Below are positions 1 to 6,157 of a DNA stretch of 10,877 bases, one piece after another. The stretch is from UBA1413 sp964461455 (lineage in GTDB: Bacteria > Bacteroidota > Bacteroidia > Bacteroidales > Prolixibacteraceae): the NCBI GenBank assembly GCA_964461455.1, contig CAYWUJ010000060.1, forward strand, positions 1 to 10,877, written 5' to 3'. A program made the position numbers and the translations under genes. The first letter of the stretch is position 1. Every line of letters begins with the position of its first letter. The notes beneath the pieces were generated by a model. It did no database searches and was not told the origin of the DNA. It saw only the letters and a program-made list of their open reading frames with translations.

Positions 1-764
1 TGGGGTTTCACCAGCAGGTGCTGCGACAGGAGAAGTCCGCAGAACCAGAGGACTCCGGCCCAGTGCAGCCCTCCGCCCTTCACCATTACGGCCAGAAGAA
101 CCACCAGCACAGCGGTCAGCCCGTGGATGACTTCTGAAAGACGAAGGGCTCTTTTCTTCCCCAGCCGCGCCGGAAGCGATTTGAGTTTCTGTTCCTTGTC
201 GAATTCCTCATCCTGAAGGGAGTAGATGATGTCAAAACCGCTCACCCAGAGGAAGACAATGGCGCTGAGCAGCAAGGGAGGCCAGTCGAAACGCGAGGTC
301 ACAGCCAGATAAGCCCCCAGGGGAGCGATGGCGAGTCCCAGACTCAGGAAGAAATGCGACAGCGAGGTAAACCGCTTGGTATAGCTGTAAAAGAGAATGA
401 CGAACAGGGCTACCGGGGAGAGGAAGAAGCAGAGAAGGTTGATGAACCAGGTAGTAAGTATGAAAAGGAGGGCATTGCCAATCACAAAGAGAAGAGCTGA
501 CTTTGGGGAGATCACCCCGGCGGGGATTTCCCGGGAGGCCGTGCGGGGATTCCGGAGGTCATAACGGCGGTCAAGCCAGCGGTTGAAACCCATGGCCGCA
601 TTCCGGGCAAAGACCATACAGAGCACAACCAGCACCAGAAGCCGTAAACTCACCACGGAACCAGGCTGAAGATAAGCCATGAAAAACCCGATCATCGCAA
701 ACGGAAGGGCAAATAACGTATGCTCAAATTTGACCAGCCTCGTATAATTCCTGATTAATCCCAT
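1..764 (-). CDS. UbiA-family prenyltransferase, MqnP-like (3' part outside window)
   Basis: An integral-membrane enzyme that transfers a polyprenyl chain to an aromatic acceptor in quinone synthesis. Reading the minus strand from ATG at 764 gives 254 uninterrupted codons to the window edge; the C-terminus is missing. Both Asp-rich Mg-diphosphate motifs of UbiA proteins are visible: NRWLDRRYD (N61, D65, D69) and YSLQDEEFD (Y181, D185, D189). Several hydrophobic helices lie between and after them. The N-terminus (VKFEHTLFALPFA, residues 11-23) resembles the UbiA subgroup annotated as putative 4-hydroxybenzoate polyprenyltransferase or MqnP of the futalosine menaquinone route, rather than classical UbiA. 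That assignment is inference, since no other mqn gene is in view. A purine-rich GAGGGA abuts the start codon. The gene is transcribed divergently from the SRPBCC gene at 869. Confidence 0.9.
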   Translation of the reverse strand, partial: MGLIRNYTRLVKFEHTLFALPFAMIGFFMAYLQPGSVVSLRLLVLVVLCMVFARNAAMGFNRWLDRRYDLRNPRTASREIPAGVISPKSALLFVIGNALLFILTTWFINLLCFFLSPVALFVILFYSYTKRFTSLSHFFLSLGLAIAPLGAYLAVTSRFDWPPLLLSAIVFLWVSGFDIIYSLQDEEFDKEQKLKSLPARLGKKRALRLSEVIHGLTAVLVVLLAVMVKGGGLHWAGVLWFCGLLLSQHLLVKP

Positions 765-832
765 TCCCTCAATATTTCCATAAAGTCGTCAGGGGTTCTT
801 CCCCGCCACGGCAAAGTAAAAAATAAAAATCC

Positions 833-840
833 TATCTTTG
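833..840 (+). promoter_or_regulatory. Candidate Bacteroidota -7 promoter box for the SRPBCC gene
   Basis: TATCTTTG matches the Bacteroidota -7 consensus TAnnTTTG exactly and lies 28 bp before the ATG at 869, in an A/T-rich stretch. No clear -33 TTTG box is present at the usual distance, so the call rests on one element and its position. Transcription would begin around 847 and leave a short leader of about 20 nt. Confidence 0.45.
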
Positions 841-868
841 AAACGGAGAGGCCTAATCATTTTGCCCT

Positions 869-1249
869 ATGAAGGAATTCAAAAAATATGTAATGCTGCA
901 TGCCGCGCCCGAAGATGTCTACAATGCACTGGTCAATCCTGTGATGCTGGAGATCTGGTCAGGAGAACCGGCGGTGATGTCGGAAGAGCCGGGGAGCCCC
1001 TTTTCCCTGTGGGAGGGAAGTATTTCAGGGACCAACATAGCCTTTGAAAAGAACCACAGGATCGCCCAGGAATGGGACTTCGGCGAGGATAATCCCCCCT
1101 CAGAAGTCACCATCCTGCTGCATCCCGACGCTAAAGGGACCCGCATGGAAATCAGGCACACCGGTATTCCCGATGAATACTACGAAAACATGTGCGAAGG
1201 ATGGATCTCTGACTATATCGGAGGTCTCCGACAACTTTTTGAAGAATAG
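869..1249 (+). CDS. SRPBCC / AHSA1-type small protein
   Basis: A 126-residue soluble protein of the SRPBCC (START-like, Bet v1 fold) superfamily, nearest to the activator-of-Hsp90-ATPase-homologue 1 group. The family has a beta-alpha-alpha-beta grip fold with a hydrophobic cavity, and bacterial members have diverse and mostly unknown ligands. Visible family features are the opening strand and helix (KYVMLHAAPEDVYNALVNP, residues 6-24), the W-containing segment after it (EIWSGEP), the central IAQEWDFGEDNPPSEVTILL strand pair, and a closing amphipathic helix (residues 109-126: GWISDYIGGLRQLFEE at its core). The length is slightly short for the family (about 130-150). No signal peptide or membrane segment is seen. 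The ATG at 869 is chosen because it gives the complete fold; the overlapping +1-frame reading from 838 has no family character. The gene stands alone, divergent from the prenyltransferase. Biochemical function is unknown. Confidence 0.85.
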   Translation: MKEFKKYVMLHAAPEDVYNALVNPVMLEIWSGEPAVMSEEPGSPFSLWEGSISGTNIAFEKNHRIAQEWDFGEDNPPSEVTILLHPDAKGTRMEIRHTGIPDEYYENMCEGWISDYIGGLRQLFEE

Positions 1250-1271
1250 AAGTTCAGAAGGCAGATATTCT

Positions 1272-1342
1272 GAGTCAGGAGTCGGGAATCGGAAATCTTG
1301 AGTCTTGAATCCGGATTCCGGAATCCGGAATGTGGGAATCTG
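1272..1342. repeat. Degenerate 7-bp tandem repeat, about ten units
   Basis: The stretch can be cut into consecutive heptamers related to GAATCNG: GAGTCAG at 1272, GAGTCGG at 1279, GAATCGG at 1286, AAATCTT at 1293, GAGTCTT at 1300, GAATCCG at 1307, GATTCCG at 1314, GAATCCG at 1321, GAATGTG at 1328, then GAATCTG at 1336 after a one-base slip. The A-(A/G)-T-C core recurs in phase. It lies between the SRPBCC stop codon and the exbB promoter. Heptameric intergenic repeats are known in other phyla (for example cyanobacteria); their role is unclear. Confidence 0.75.
1310..1329. repeat. Perfect 20-bp palindrome inside the heptamer array
   Basis: TCCGGATTCC at 1310-1319 is followed directly by its reverse complement GGAATCCGGA at 1320-1329, giving a perfect 20-bp palindrome with no spacer. 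It comes from three in-phase heptamers, the middle one (GATTCCG) inverted in its core relative to its neighbours. It could act as an operator-like site, or form a weak hairpin or cruciform between the two genes. No T-run follows, so a classical intrinsic terminator is not supported. Confidence 0.7.
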
Positions 1343-1365
1343 AACCCCGGATTGGCAAATTATTG

Positions 1366-1373
1366 TAATTTTG
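1366..1373 (+). promoter_or_regulatory. Candidate Bacteroidota -7 promoter box for exbB-exbD-tonB
   Basis: TAATTTTG fits the TAnnTTTG -7 consensus exactly, in an A/T-rich patch 65 bp before the exbB start at 1439. A -33 TTTG box is not evident at 19-21 bp upstream. Because the three downstream genes are nearly contiguous, one promoter here could serve all of them. Confidence 0.45.
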
Positions 1374-1438
1374 CGGCCATAATAATCTAAACGGCATTTC
1401 GTTTGTTAAGTGTTTTACAGCTATAATTCAGACCATAT

Positions 1439-2137
1439 ATGATGAATTTTTTGTTACAGGTTCCGGCGGCAACCCTTCCGGCCGGAGTGGAGAGCATGGG
1501 TGCCCAGCCCGAAGGGATCTCGATGAAGTTTATTGATCTGGCCCTGAAGGGAGGATGGATCATGATCCCCATCCTGTTGTTATCGGTCCTGGCCGTGTAC
1601 ATTTTCGTGGACCGTTATTTTGCCATCAAGAAAGCCGGGAAGTTCGATACCGGTTTGATGGAAAAGGTAAAGAACTACATTATGACCGGTAAGATCGACG
1701 CCGCCATTGCCCTTTGCCGCAGCAATGACAATCCGGCTGCCCGCATGGTCGAAAAGGGGATCAGCCGAATCGGCAGGCCTCTCACCGATGTCACCGCCGC
1801 CATTGAGAACGTGGGTAACCTGGAAATCCAGAAGCTTGAAAAGGGACTTCCTGTGCTGGCCTCGGCTGCCGGGGGCGCCCCTATGCTCGGCTTCCTCGGT
1901 ACCGTGCTCGGAATGGTACAGGCTTTCTACGACATGGCCAACGCCGGTAACAACATCGACATCACCCTGCTGTCGACCGGGATCTACCAGGCCATGGTCA
2001 CCACCGTCGCCGGTCTCATCGTGGGTATCATCGCCTACTTCGCTTACAACATCCTGGTATCCAACATCGAACAGGTAGTTTACAAAATGGAGGCCACCAC
2101 CACCGAATTCATGGACCTCCTCAATGAACCCGTTTAA
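1439..2137 (+). CDS. exbB: ExbB/TolQ/MotA-family proton channel protein
   Basis: The inner-membrane proton-channel subunit of a TonB- or Tol-type complex. With ExbD it uses the proton gradient to drive a TonB-like transducer. The 232-residue protein shows the three expected membrane segments: about residues 41-57 (after KGGW), 137-162, and 185-207. The signature region GFLGTVLGMVQAF (151-163) and the following TTVAGLIVGIIAYFAYN (188-204) are typical of the MotA/TolQ/ExbB domain. The cytoplasmic loop lies between TM1 and TM2. The start could be 1439 (ATG ATG), 1496 or 1523. The first is chosen because Bacteroidota homologues usually carry a short hydrophobic N-terminal extension before the KGGW helix; this is a moderate-confidence choice. 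exbD begins 10 bp after the stop. Confidence 0.92.
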   Translation: MMNFLLQVPAATLPAGVESMGAQPEGISMKFIDLALKGGWIMIPILLLSVLAVYIFVDRYFAIKKAGKFDTGLMEKVKNYIMTGKIDAAIALCRSNDNPAARMVEKGISRIGRPLTDVTAAIENVGNLEIQKLEKGLPVLASAAGGAPMLGFLGTVLGMVQAFYDMANAGNNIDITLLSTGIYQAMVTTVAGLIVGIIAYFAYNILVSNIEQVVYKMEATTTEFMDLLNEPV

Positions 2138-2147
2138 CTGACCCTAC

Positions 2148-2555
2148 ATGACCCTTAAAAAAAGAAATAAAGTCAACGCCGCATTCAGCATGTCCTCCAT
2201 GACCGACATCGTCTTTCTGCTGCTGATTTTTTTCATGCTGTCTTCCACCCTGGTAGCTCCCAATGCCCTGAAGCTGCTGCTTCCCCAGAGCAATAACCAG
2301 ACGGCCGCCAAGCCGGTGACCACCATATCGATCACCAAAGATCTCCAGTATTACATCAATGATGACGGACAGCAGAGACGCGTGGCCTTTCAGGAGATAG
2401 AACCCTTCCTGGTCAGCAAATTCTCGGGGACTCCCGATGCATACATCTCCCTGCATACCGACAAGTCGGTCCCTATTGAGCATGTGGTGAAGCTGATGAA
2501 TGTGGCCATGAAGAACCAGTTTAAAATGATCATCGCCACGGCACCTGAAGAATAA
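2148..2555 (+). CDS. exbD: ExbD/TolR-family biopolymer transport protein
   Basis: The single-pass partner of ExbB in a proton-driven inner-membrane motor. The 135-residue protein has a short basic cytoplasmic tail (KKRNK, residues 4-8), one membrane helix (about 20-38), and a periplasmic domain of about 95 residues. The motif SMTDIVFLLLIFFML contains Asp20, which aligns with the proton-carrying aspartate of ExbD/TolR. The periplasmic part follows the usual pattern, including an ISLHTDKSVPIEHVVKLMNVA segment (residues 99-119) that matches the conserved D-(K)-x-(V/I)-P-(Y/I) strand-helix region of the family. It lies 10 bp after exbB and 4 bp before the tonB-like gene, so co-translation in one operon is very likely. 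Only one exbD copy is present; many Bacteroidota clusters carry two. Confidence 0.93.
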   Translation: MTLKKRNKVNAAFSMSSMTDIVFLLLIFFMLSSTLVAPNALKLLLPQSNNQTAAKPVTTISITKDLQYYINDDGQQRRVAFQEIEPFLVSKFSGTPDAYISLHTDKSVPIEHVVKLMNVAMKNQFKMIIATAPEE

Positions 2556-2559
2556 CAGA

Positions 2560-3471
2560 ATGGAGAAAATCCGGGAACATAAAAACGGGCTGATAGGCAC
2601 TGTGGTTTTCCATGGTCTCCTGCTGCTTATGATGATCCTCCTGGGATTTTTCACCCCTCTGCCGCTTCCCGGGGAAGAGGGGATTCTGGTCAATTTCGGA
2701 GACAGCGAGACCGGGCTTGGCGAGATAGAGCCTTCGCCGCTGGTCCGGCAGGAGGAGCCTGCCGAGAGCTTCGCCGAAGAGATCCCTGCGGCTGTTCCGC
2801 CGCCGGTGAGTGAGCCTGCACGGCCTGCCCGCGAAGAGGTGGTGACCCAGGATCTGGAGCAGACAGCCGCCCTGGAAGCTGCCCGCAAGAAGCGGGAAGA
2901 AGAACGCCAGGCCCGGCTTGAGGCAGAGCGGCAGCGCCAGGCCGAACTGGAGCGACAGCGCATAGAAACAGAGGCACGCCGGAAAGCCGAGGAAGAGAAA
3001 AGACGTATTGCAGAAATCGAGAGCCGCACCAAGGGGGCCTTTGGCACGCCCACGTCGGGAACGGCAGGCACCGGCAGCGGCACCGGCGACAGCCAGGGGG
3101 TCACCTATCCCGGAGGCAACCAGGGCGTTCCCACCGGCGATCCCAATGCGGGGACCTACGGACAGGGCGGCAGAGGCTCCGGCGCTTCAGGCACCGGCAT
3201 CAGCTACAGCCTGTCAGGACGCTCGGCCACCTCGACACCCAAACCCAGCTATCCCGGAAGAGAAGAGGGTACCGTGGTGGTAAAAATCACCGTCGACCAG
3301 TCGGGAAGAGTCACCCAGGCGGAACCCGGACAGCAGGGAACCACCACCATGAATCCCGCCCTGCTCGATGCTGCCAAAAAAGCGGCCCTCCAGGCCCGTT
3401 TCAATGTCAAAAACGACGCCCCGGCGTACCAGACCGGCACCATCACCTACCGCTTTATCCAAAGCCAGTGA
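2560..3471 (+). CDS. TonB/TolA-like energy transducer
   Basis: A periplasm-spanning transducer expected to carry ExbB-ExbD energy to an outer-membrane partner. The 303-residue protein has a single N-terminal membrane anchor (about residues 10-31) with His18 in VVFHG, comparable to the functional histidine of the TonB anchor. Next comes an acidic/Pro-rich stretch (about 55-90), then a charged Glu/Arg/Lys/Ala-rich coiled coil (about 97-155, many REEERQ-like turns). A Gly/Ser/Thr-rich flexible segment follows (about 160-225). The compact C-terminal TonB-type domain (about 237-303) begins GTVVVKITVDQSGRV and ends ITYRF. The long charged helix is more like TolA than E. coli TonB, so a Tol-type envelope role is possible. 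The segment before the C-terminal domain (SYPGREEG) is shorter than the usual YPxxARxxGxxG entry. It is the last gene of the exbB-exbD operon. Confidence 0.85.
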   Translation: MEKIREHKNGLIGTVVFHGLLLLMMILLGFFTPLPLPGEEGILVNFGDSETGLGEIEPSPLVRQEEPAESFAEEIPAAVPPPVSEPARPAREEVVTQDLEQTAALEAARKKREEERQARLEAERQRQAELERQRIETEARRKAEEEKRRIAEIESRTKGAFGTPTSGTAGTGSGTGDSQGVTYPGGNQGVPTGDPNAGTYGQGGRGSGASGTGISYSLSGRSATSTPKPSYPGREEGTVVVKITVDQSGRVTQAEPGQQGTTTMNPALLDAAKKAALQARFNVKNDAPAYQTGTITYRFIQSQ

Positions 3472-3670
3472 GAACCGTAAGAATGGATTCGGAATCAACG
3501 GAAACACCCCACCCTTCAAGACAATGCGGAACCTGATAAACCATTGCGCAACGCCTGTCAGCCCACAACCAACCGATTGGGGAGGCCACTAAATAAAAAC
3601 CAGCTGAACTGAACAAAACCGCCATGGTCGGGGTTGTACAGGCCACAACAAGAATAATGAAATACAGAAT

Positions 3671-4438
3671 ATGAGCCAAATCTGGATCAACGCCCTGGTC
3701 AGCACCCTGATGGTCAGCCTGATTTCCATTACGGGGATTTTCTTTCTTACCCTGAAAGCCGGCCAGTTGCAGAGGTTCGTCTTTATCCTGGTCAGCCTCG
3801 CCGTGGGTGCTCTCCTGGGCAATGTCTTTTTCCACCTCATCCCCGAATCATTCGAAACCATCGAAAACCGGGGAACCATCGCCCTGCTGATCCTCGCCGG
3901 AATTCTGGCTTTTTTCATTCTTGAGAAGTTCCTGCACTGGCATCACGGCCATGACGTGGAACACCTCGAAAACCACCCCAAATCATACGGATATGTGAGT
4001 TTGCTGGCCGACGGACTCCACAATTTCACCGATGGGATCCTGATTGCCGCCGGATGGATGGCAGGTCCCGAAATCGGCATGGCCACCACCCTGACCGTCA
4101 TCCTCCATGAGATACCCCAGGAAATCAGCGACTTCGGTATTCTCATCCATGCGGGGTTCACCGCCCGCAAGGCGCTGTGGCTCAATTTCTACGCGGCACT
4201 GGCCGCCATCCTGGGCACCCTGATCACCCTTTTGGCCGGATCAGCCATCGAATCCCTCTCCCATTATGTTCTGCCCGTTGCCGCCGGCGGATTTATCTAC
4301 CTGGCCGGAACAGACCTGATGCCGGAACTCAACAAGGAGCGGTCCATGAGAAATTCACTGATCCAGCTGGCCATGATCATTGCCGGACTGGCCCTGATGT
4401 ACCTGGTCAGCGGCAGCCACTCCCACCACGCCCACTAA
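3671..4438 (+). CDS. ZIP-family divalent metal transporter
   Basis: A polytopic inner-membrane protein of the ZIP family, which moves Zn2+ or other divalent cations into the cytoplasm. The 255-residue protein has about eight hydrophobic segments. The two metal-binding helices are clear: HNFTDG (residues 117-122) in TM4 and HEIPQE (146-151) in TM5, with HLIPES at 55-60 in TM2. A His-rich loop (HWHHGHD, 89-95) between TM3 and TM4 and a His-rich C-terminus (SHSHHAH) are typical variable metal-sensing or metal-capturing regions. The order and spacing are closest to the prokaryotic ZIPs that resemble eukaryotic ZIP7/ZIP13. Substrate choice cannot be read from the sequence. It starts 199 bp after the tonB-like stop; that gap shows no convincing promoter, terminator or ORF, so read-through from the upstream operon is possible. 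Confidence 0.92.
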   Translation: MSQIWINALVSTLMVSLISITGIFFLTLKAGQLQRFVFILVSLAVGALLGNVFFHLIPESFETIENRGTIALLILAGILAFFILEKFLHWHHGHDVEHLENHPKSYGYVSLLADGLHNFTDGILIAAGWMAGPEIGMATTLTVILHEIPQEISDFGILIHAGFTARKALWLNFYAALAAILGTLITLLAGSAIESLSHYVLPVAAGGFIYLAGTDLMPELNKERSMRNSLIQLAMIIAGLALMYLVSGSHSHHAH

Positions 4439-4588
4439 TCCTCTTTTTTCTTTTTTATATTTTTTCTGGGCATTTATTATGTTCAGAAATATTTTTTTTT
4501 GTAAGTTTAGGGCAGCTTTTTATTACAAATTCCCTTTCTTAAGCTGTGGCGTTTTTTGGTCCTATTTATCAACTGAAAATCTATACTT
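4439..4588. other. T-rich intergenic region before the collar-protein operon
   Basis: A 150-bp stretch with long T runs on the + strand (for example around 4443-4470 and 4492-4500), in sharp contrast to the G+C-rich genes on either side. The first T runs directly follow the ZIP stop codon, but no stable GC stem precedes them, so a standard intrinsic terminator is not seen. TAAGTTTA at 4502-4509 is one base off the -7 consensus TAnnTTTG and is the best promoter candidate for the following five genes. No -33 box is obvious. The change in composition makes this the probable boundary between transcription units. Confidence 0.4.
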
Positions 4589-5110
4589 ATGGCAGATCCA
4601 TTTTTGGCGGAAATCCGCATGTTCCCTTTCAACTTTGCTCCCAAAGGATGGGCTGTATGTGAGGGGCAACTGCTGCCTTTGTCACAGAACACCGCCCTCT
4701 TCTCCTTGTTGGGAACCACCTACGGGGGAAACGGACATTCAAATTTCGGACTTCCCGATCTGATGGGGAGGACGCCGATGCATCCCGGACAGGGGCCCGG
4801 GCTGAGTCCTCACGATCTGGGGGAAACCGGCGGTTCCAAGAGCGTCTCCCTCTTCGAATCGCAGATCCCCGCCCACAGCCATGCACTTCATTTCTCAAAT
4901 GAGGAGGCTTCCACGACCACTTTCCCTCACAATGGGGTTTTCGGGGTCTCTCCCCAGATCAACGCTTCTGTGTACACCACCGCAGGCACCCCTGTGCCGG
5001 CAGGTCAGACGAGTTACAACGGCGGGGGACAGCCCCATAACAACATGCAACCCTATCTGACCGTCAGATTTTGCATCGCCCTGCAAGGGGTTTTTCCAAT
5101 GCGTCCTTAA
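4589..5110 (+). CDS. Phage tail collar-domain protein (Mdp-like), copy 1
   Basis: A 173-residue protein of the tail-collar family (COG4675-type, often annotated microcystin-dependent protein). Collar domains form the tip-proximal, usually trimeric, part of phage tail fibres; the cellular Mdp proteins have no agreed function. Seen here: the N-terminal collar module (residues 4-67) with PKGWAVCEGQLLP (18-30), LLGTTYGG (40-47) and LPDLMGR (55-61). A linker with GETGG (78-82) leads to the QIPAHSH motif (92-98, His96 and His98), which resembles the metal-binding HxH of T4-like short tail fibres. The middle is variable, followed by a conserved end with QPHNNMQPYL and FCIALQGVFP. There is no signal peptide or membrane segment. 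It is first of three paralogues, with copy 2 starting 12 bp after its stop. Its closest relative in the window is copy 3. Confidence 0.9.
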   Translation: MADPFLAEIRMFPFNFAPKGWAVCEGQLLPLSQNTALFSLLGTTYGGNGHSNFGLPDLMGRTPMHPGQGPGLSPHDLGETGGSKSVSLFESQIPAHSHALHFSNEEASTTTFPHNGVFGVSPQINASVYTTAGTPVPAGQTSYNGGGQPHNNMQPYLTVRFCIALQGVFPMRP

Positions 5111-5122
5111 TCCATTTCCATC

Positions 5123-5626
5123 ATGTCAACACCTTACATAGGAGAAATCAAGATGTTCACCGGCAATTTCCCACCTGTCGGTTGGGCTTTCTGTGAGGGA
5201 CAACTGCTCCCCATCCACGAATATGAAACGCTCTTTAATCTCATTGGTACCACATACGGGGGAGACGGCGAGTCGACTTTTGCCCTTCCCGACCTCAGGG
5301 GTCGCATCCCCGTCCATCAGGGGAGTGGCGCTTACATTGGTGAGGCAGGAGGCACCGAAACCGTCACCCTGACCGCGCAGACGATCCCCGCTCATAACCA
5401 TCAGTTGATGGGCACCGCGGATTCCGGGAACCTCTCCAATGGAGGTCAGGTTCTGGCCTCCGGACAGGAAGCCCTGGTCTATGCCGCCGGCGTTGAACCG
5501 AACCTAACGGCTGCGGCCACTTCGGTATCCTCTCTCGGCGGAAGCCAGCCCCATGACAATTTCATGCCCTTCCTCTGCGTCCATTTCATCATCTCACTTT
5601 TTGGCATTTTCCCATCACAAACTTAA
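5123..5626 (+). CDS. Phage tail collar-domain protein (Mdp-like), copy 2
   Basis: A 167-residue paralogue of the gene before it. It keeps the collar module (PVGWAFCEGQLLP at 18-30, LIGTTYGG at 40-47, LPDLRGR at 55-61), the GEAGG turn (73-77) and the TIPAHNH motif (His91, His93). It is the most divergent of the three: it opens MSTPYIGEIKMFTGNF instead of MA(D/E)PFL(A/S)EIR, and its C-terminal signature reads QPHDNFMPFLCVHFIISLFGIFP rather than the NMQPYL/FCIALQG form. The region after the HxH motif is also unrelated in detail to its neighbours. No export signal is seen. It is 12 bp after copy 1 and 10 bp before copy 3, so one transcript is likely. The divergence suggests a distinct position in a shared assembly, or a different ligand; this is inference. 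Confidence 0.9.
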   Translation: MSTPYIGEIKMFTGNFPPVGWAFCEGQLLPIHEYETLFNLIGTTYGGDGESTFALPDLRGRIPVHQGSGAYIGEAGGTETVTLTAQTIPAHNHQLMGTADSGNLSNGGQVLASGQEALVYAAGVEPNLTAAATSVSSLGGSQPHDNFMPFLCVHFIISLFGIFPSQT

Positions 5627-5636
5627 TCCCGATCTC

Positions 5637-6143
5637 ATGGCAGAACCATTTTTATCCGAAATACGGATCTTAAGCTTTAATTTTCCCCCCAAGGGGTGGG
5701 CCATGTGCAACGGTCAGCTTTTGCCCATTAACCAGAATCAGGCCTTATTCGCCCTGCTGGGGACCACTTACGGGGGCGACGGCCGGGTCAACTTTGCCCT
5801 GCCCGATTTCCGGGGCAGAACCCCTATTCATCAGGGAGATGGCCATATACTGGGCGAAAAAAGCGGTGCACAAAATCACACCCTGTCGATCAACGAAATG
5901 CCCACCCATCATCACCTCATCCTGATTAACAACGCCCCGGGCAATCCGCAAGCGGCATCCGGACTGATGTTGTCGGCATCAGGCGACGAAAAAAGGTTTT
6001 CCACGTTACTGAACGGCATGGTGGCCTCTTCCTCCAACAATCTCACAAATACCGGCGGAAGTCAGCCCCACCCCAATATGCAACCCTATCTGGTCCTTAA
6101 TTTCTGCATCGCCCTGCAAGGGATCTTCCCATTTACTTATTAA
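5637..6143 (+). CDS. Phage tail collar-domain protein (Mdp-like), copy 3
   Basis: A 168-residue third paralogue. The start is set at 5637 rather than the upstream in-frame ATG at 5553. MAEPFLSEIR then aligns with MADPFLAEIR of copy 1, and the longer form would overlap copy 2 by 74 bp and add an unrelated N-terminus. Conserved parts are PKGWAMCNGQLLP (18-30), LLGTTYGG (40-47), LPDFRGR (55-61), and MPTHHH with His91 and His93. The C-terminus, QPHPNMQPYL then FCIALQGIFP, is almost the same as in copy 1. The DNA also shares blocks with copy 1 there, such as GCATCGCCCTGCAAGGG at 5073-5089 and again near 6105. No signal peptide is seen. The gene is followed 14 bp later by the Tat-signalled binding protein. 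Confidence 0.9.
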   Translation: MAEPFLSEIRILSFNFPPKGWAMCNGQLLPINQNQALFALLGTTYGGDGRVNFALPDFRGRTPIHQGDGHILGEKSGAQNHTLSINEMPTHHHLILINNAPGNPQAASGLMLSASGDEKRFSTLLNGMVASSSNNLTNTGGSQPHPNMQPYLVLNFCIALQGIFPFTY

Positions 6144-6157
6144 TAACCCATCCTCTC

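Noticed and set aside
838..1047. A 69-codon reading overlapping the SRPBCC gene
   Set aside because: It lies in a different frame, is rich in Cys/Arg/Gly without family signals, and the SRPBCC frame explains the DNA.
2121..3104. A 327-codon minus-strand open frame opposite exbD and tonB
   Set aside because: It is Ser/Arg/Pro-rich, shows no domain pattern, and lies opposite two well-supported genes with clear family motifs. It is a by-product of G+C-rich codon use.
3472..3670. Small gene or RNA in the gap between tonB and the ZIP gene
   Set aside because: Only weak 4-5-bp stems (for example GTTGT/ACAAC near 3635-3651) and no good start with coding character were seen. The reverse readings here are opposite the ZIP gene start or the tonB end.
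4439..4470. Intrinsic terminator after the ZIP gene
   Set aside because: There are T runs, but I found no GC-rich stem directly before them.
5553..5636. Upstream in-frame ATG for collar copy 3
   Set aside because: It would add 28 residues unlike the N-terminus of copies 1 and 2 and overlap copy 2. The ATG at 5637 aligns with the starts of its paralogues.
4589..6143. Prophage or phage-tail-like (eCIS) remnant
   Set aside because: Only collar-domain genes are present. There is no tube, sheath, baseplate, spike, portal, terminase, integrase or lysis gene, and the neighbours are typical cellular genes.
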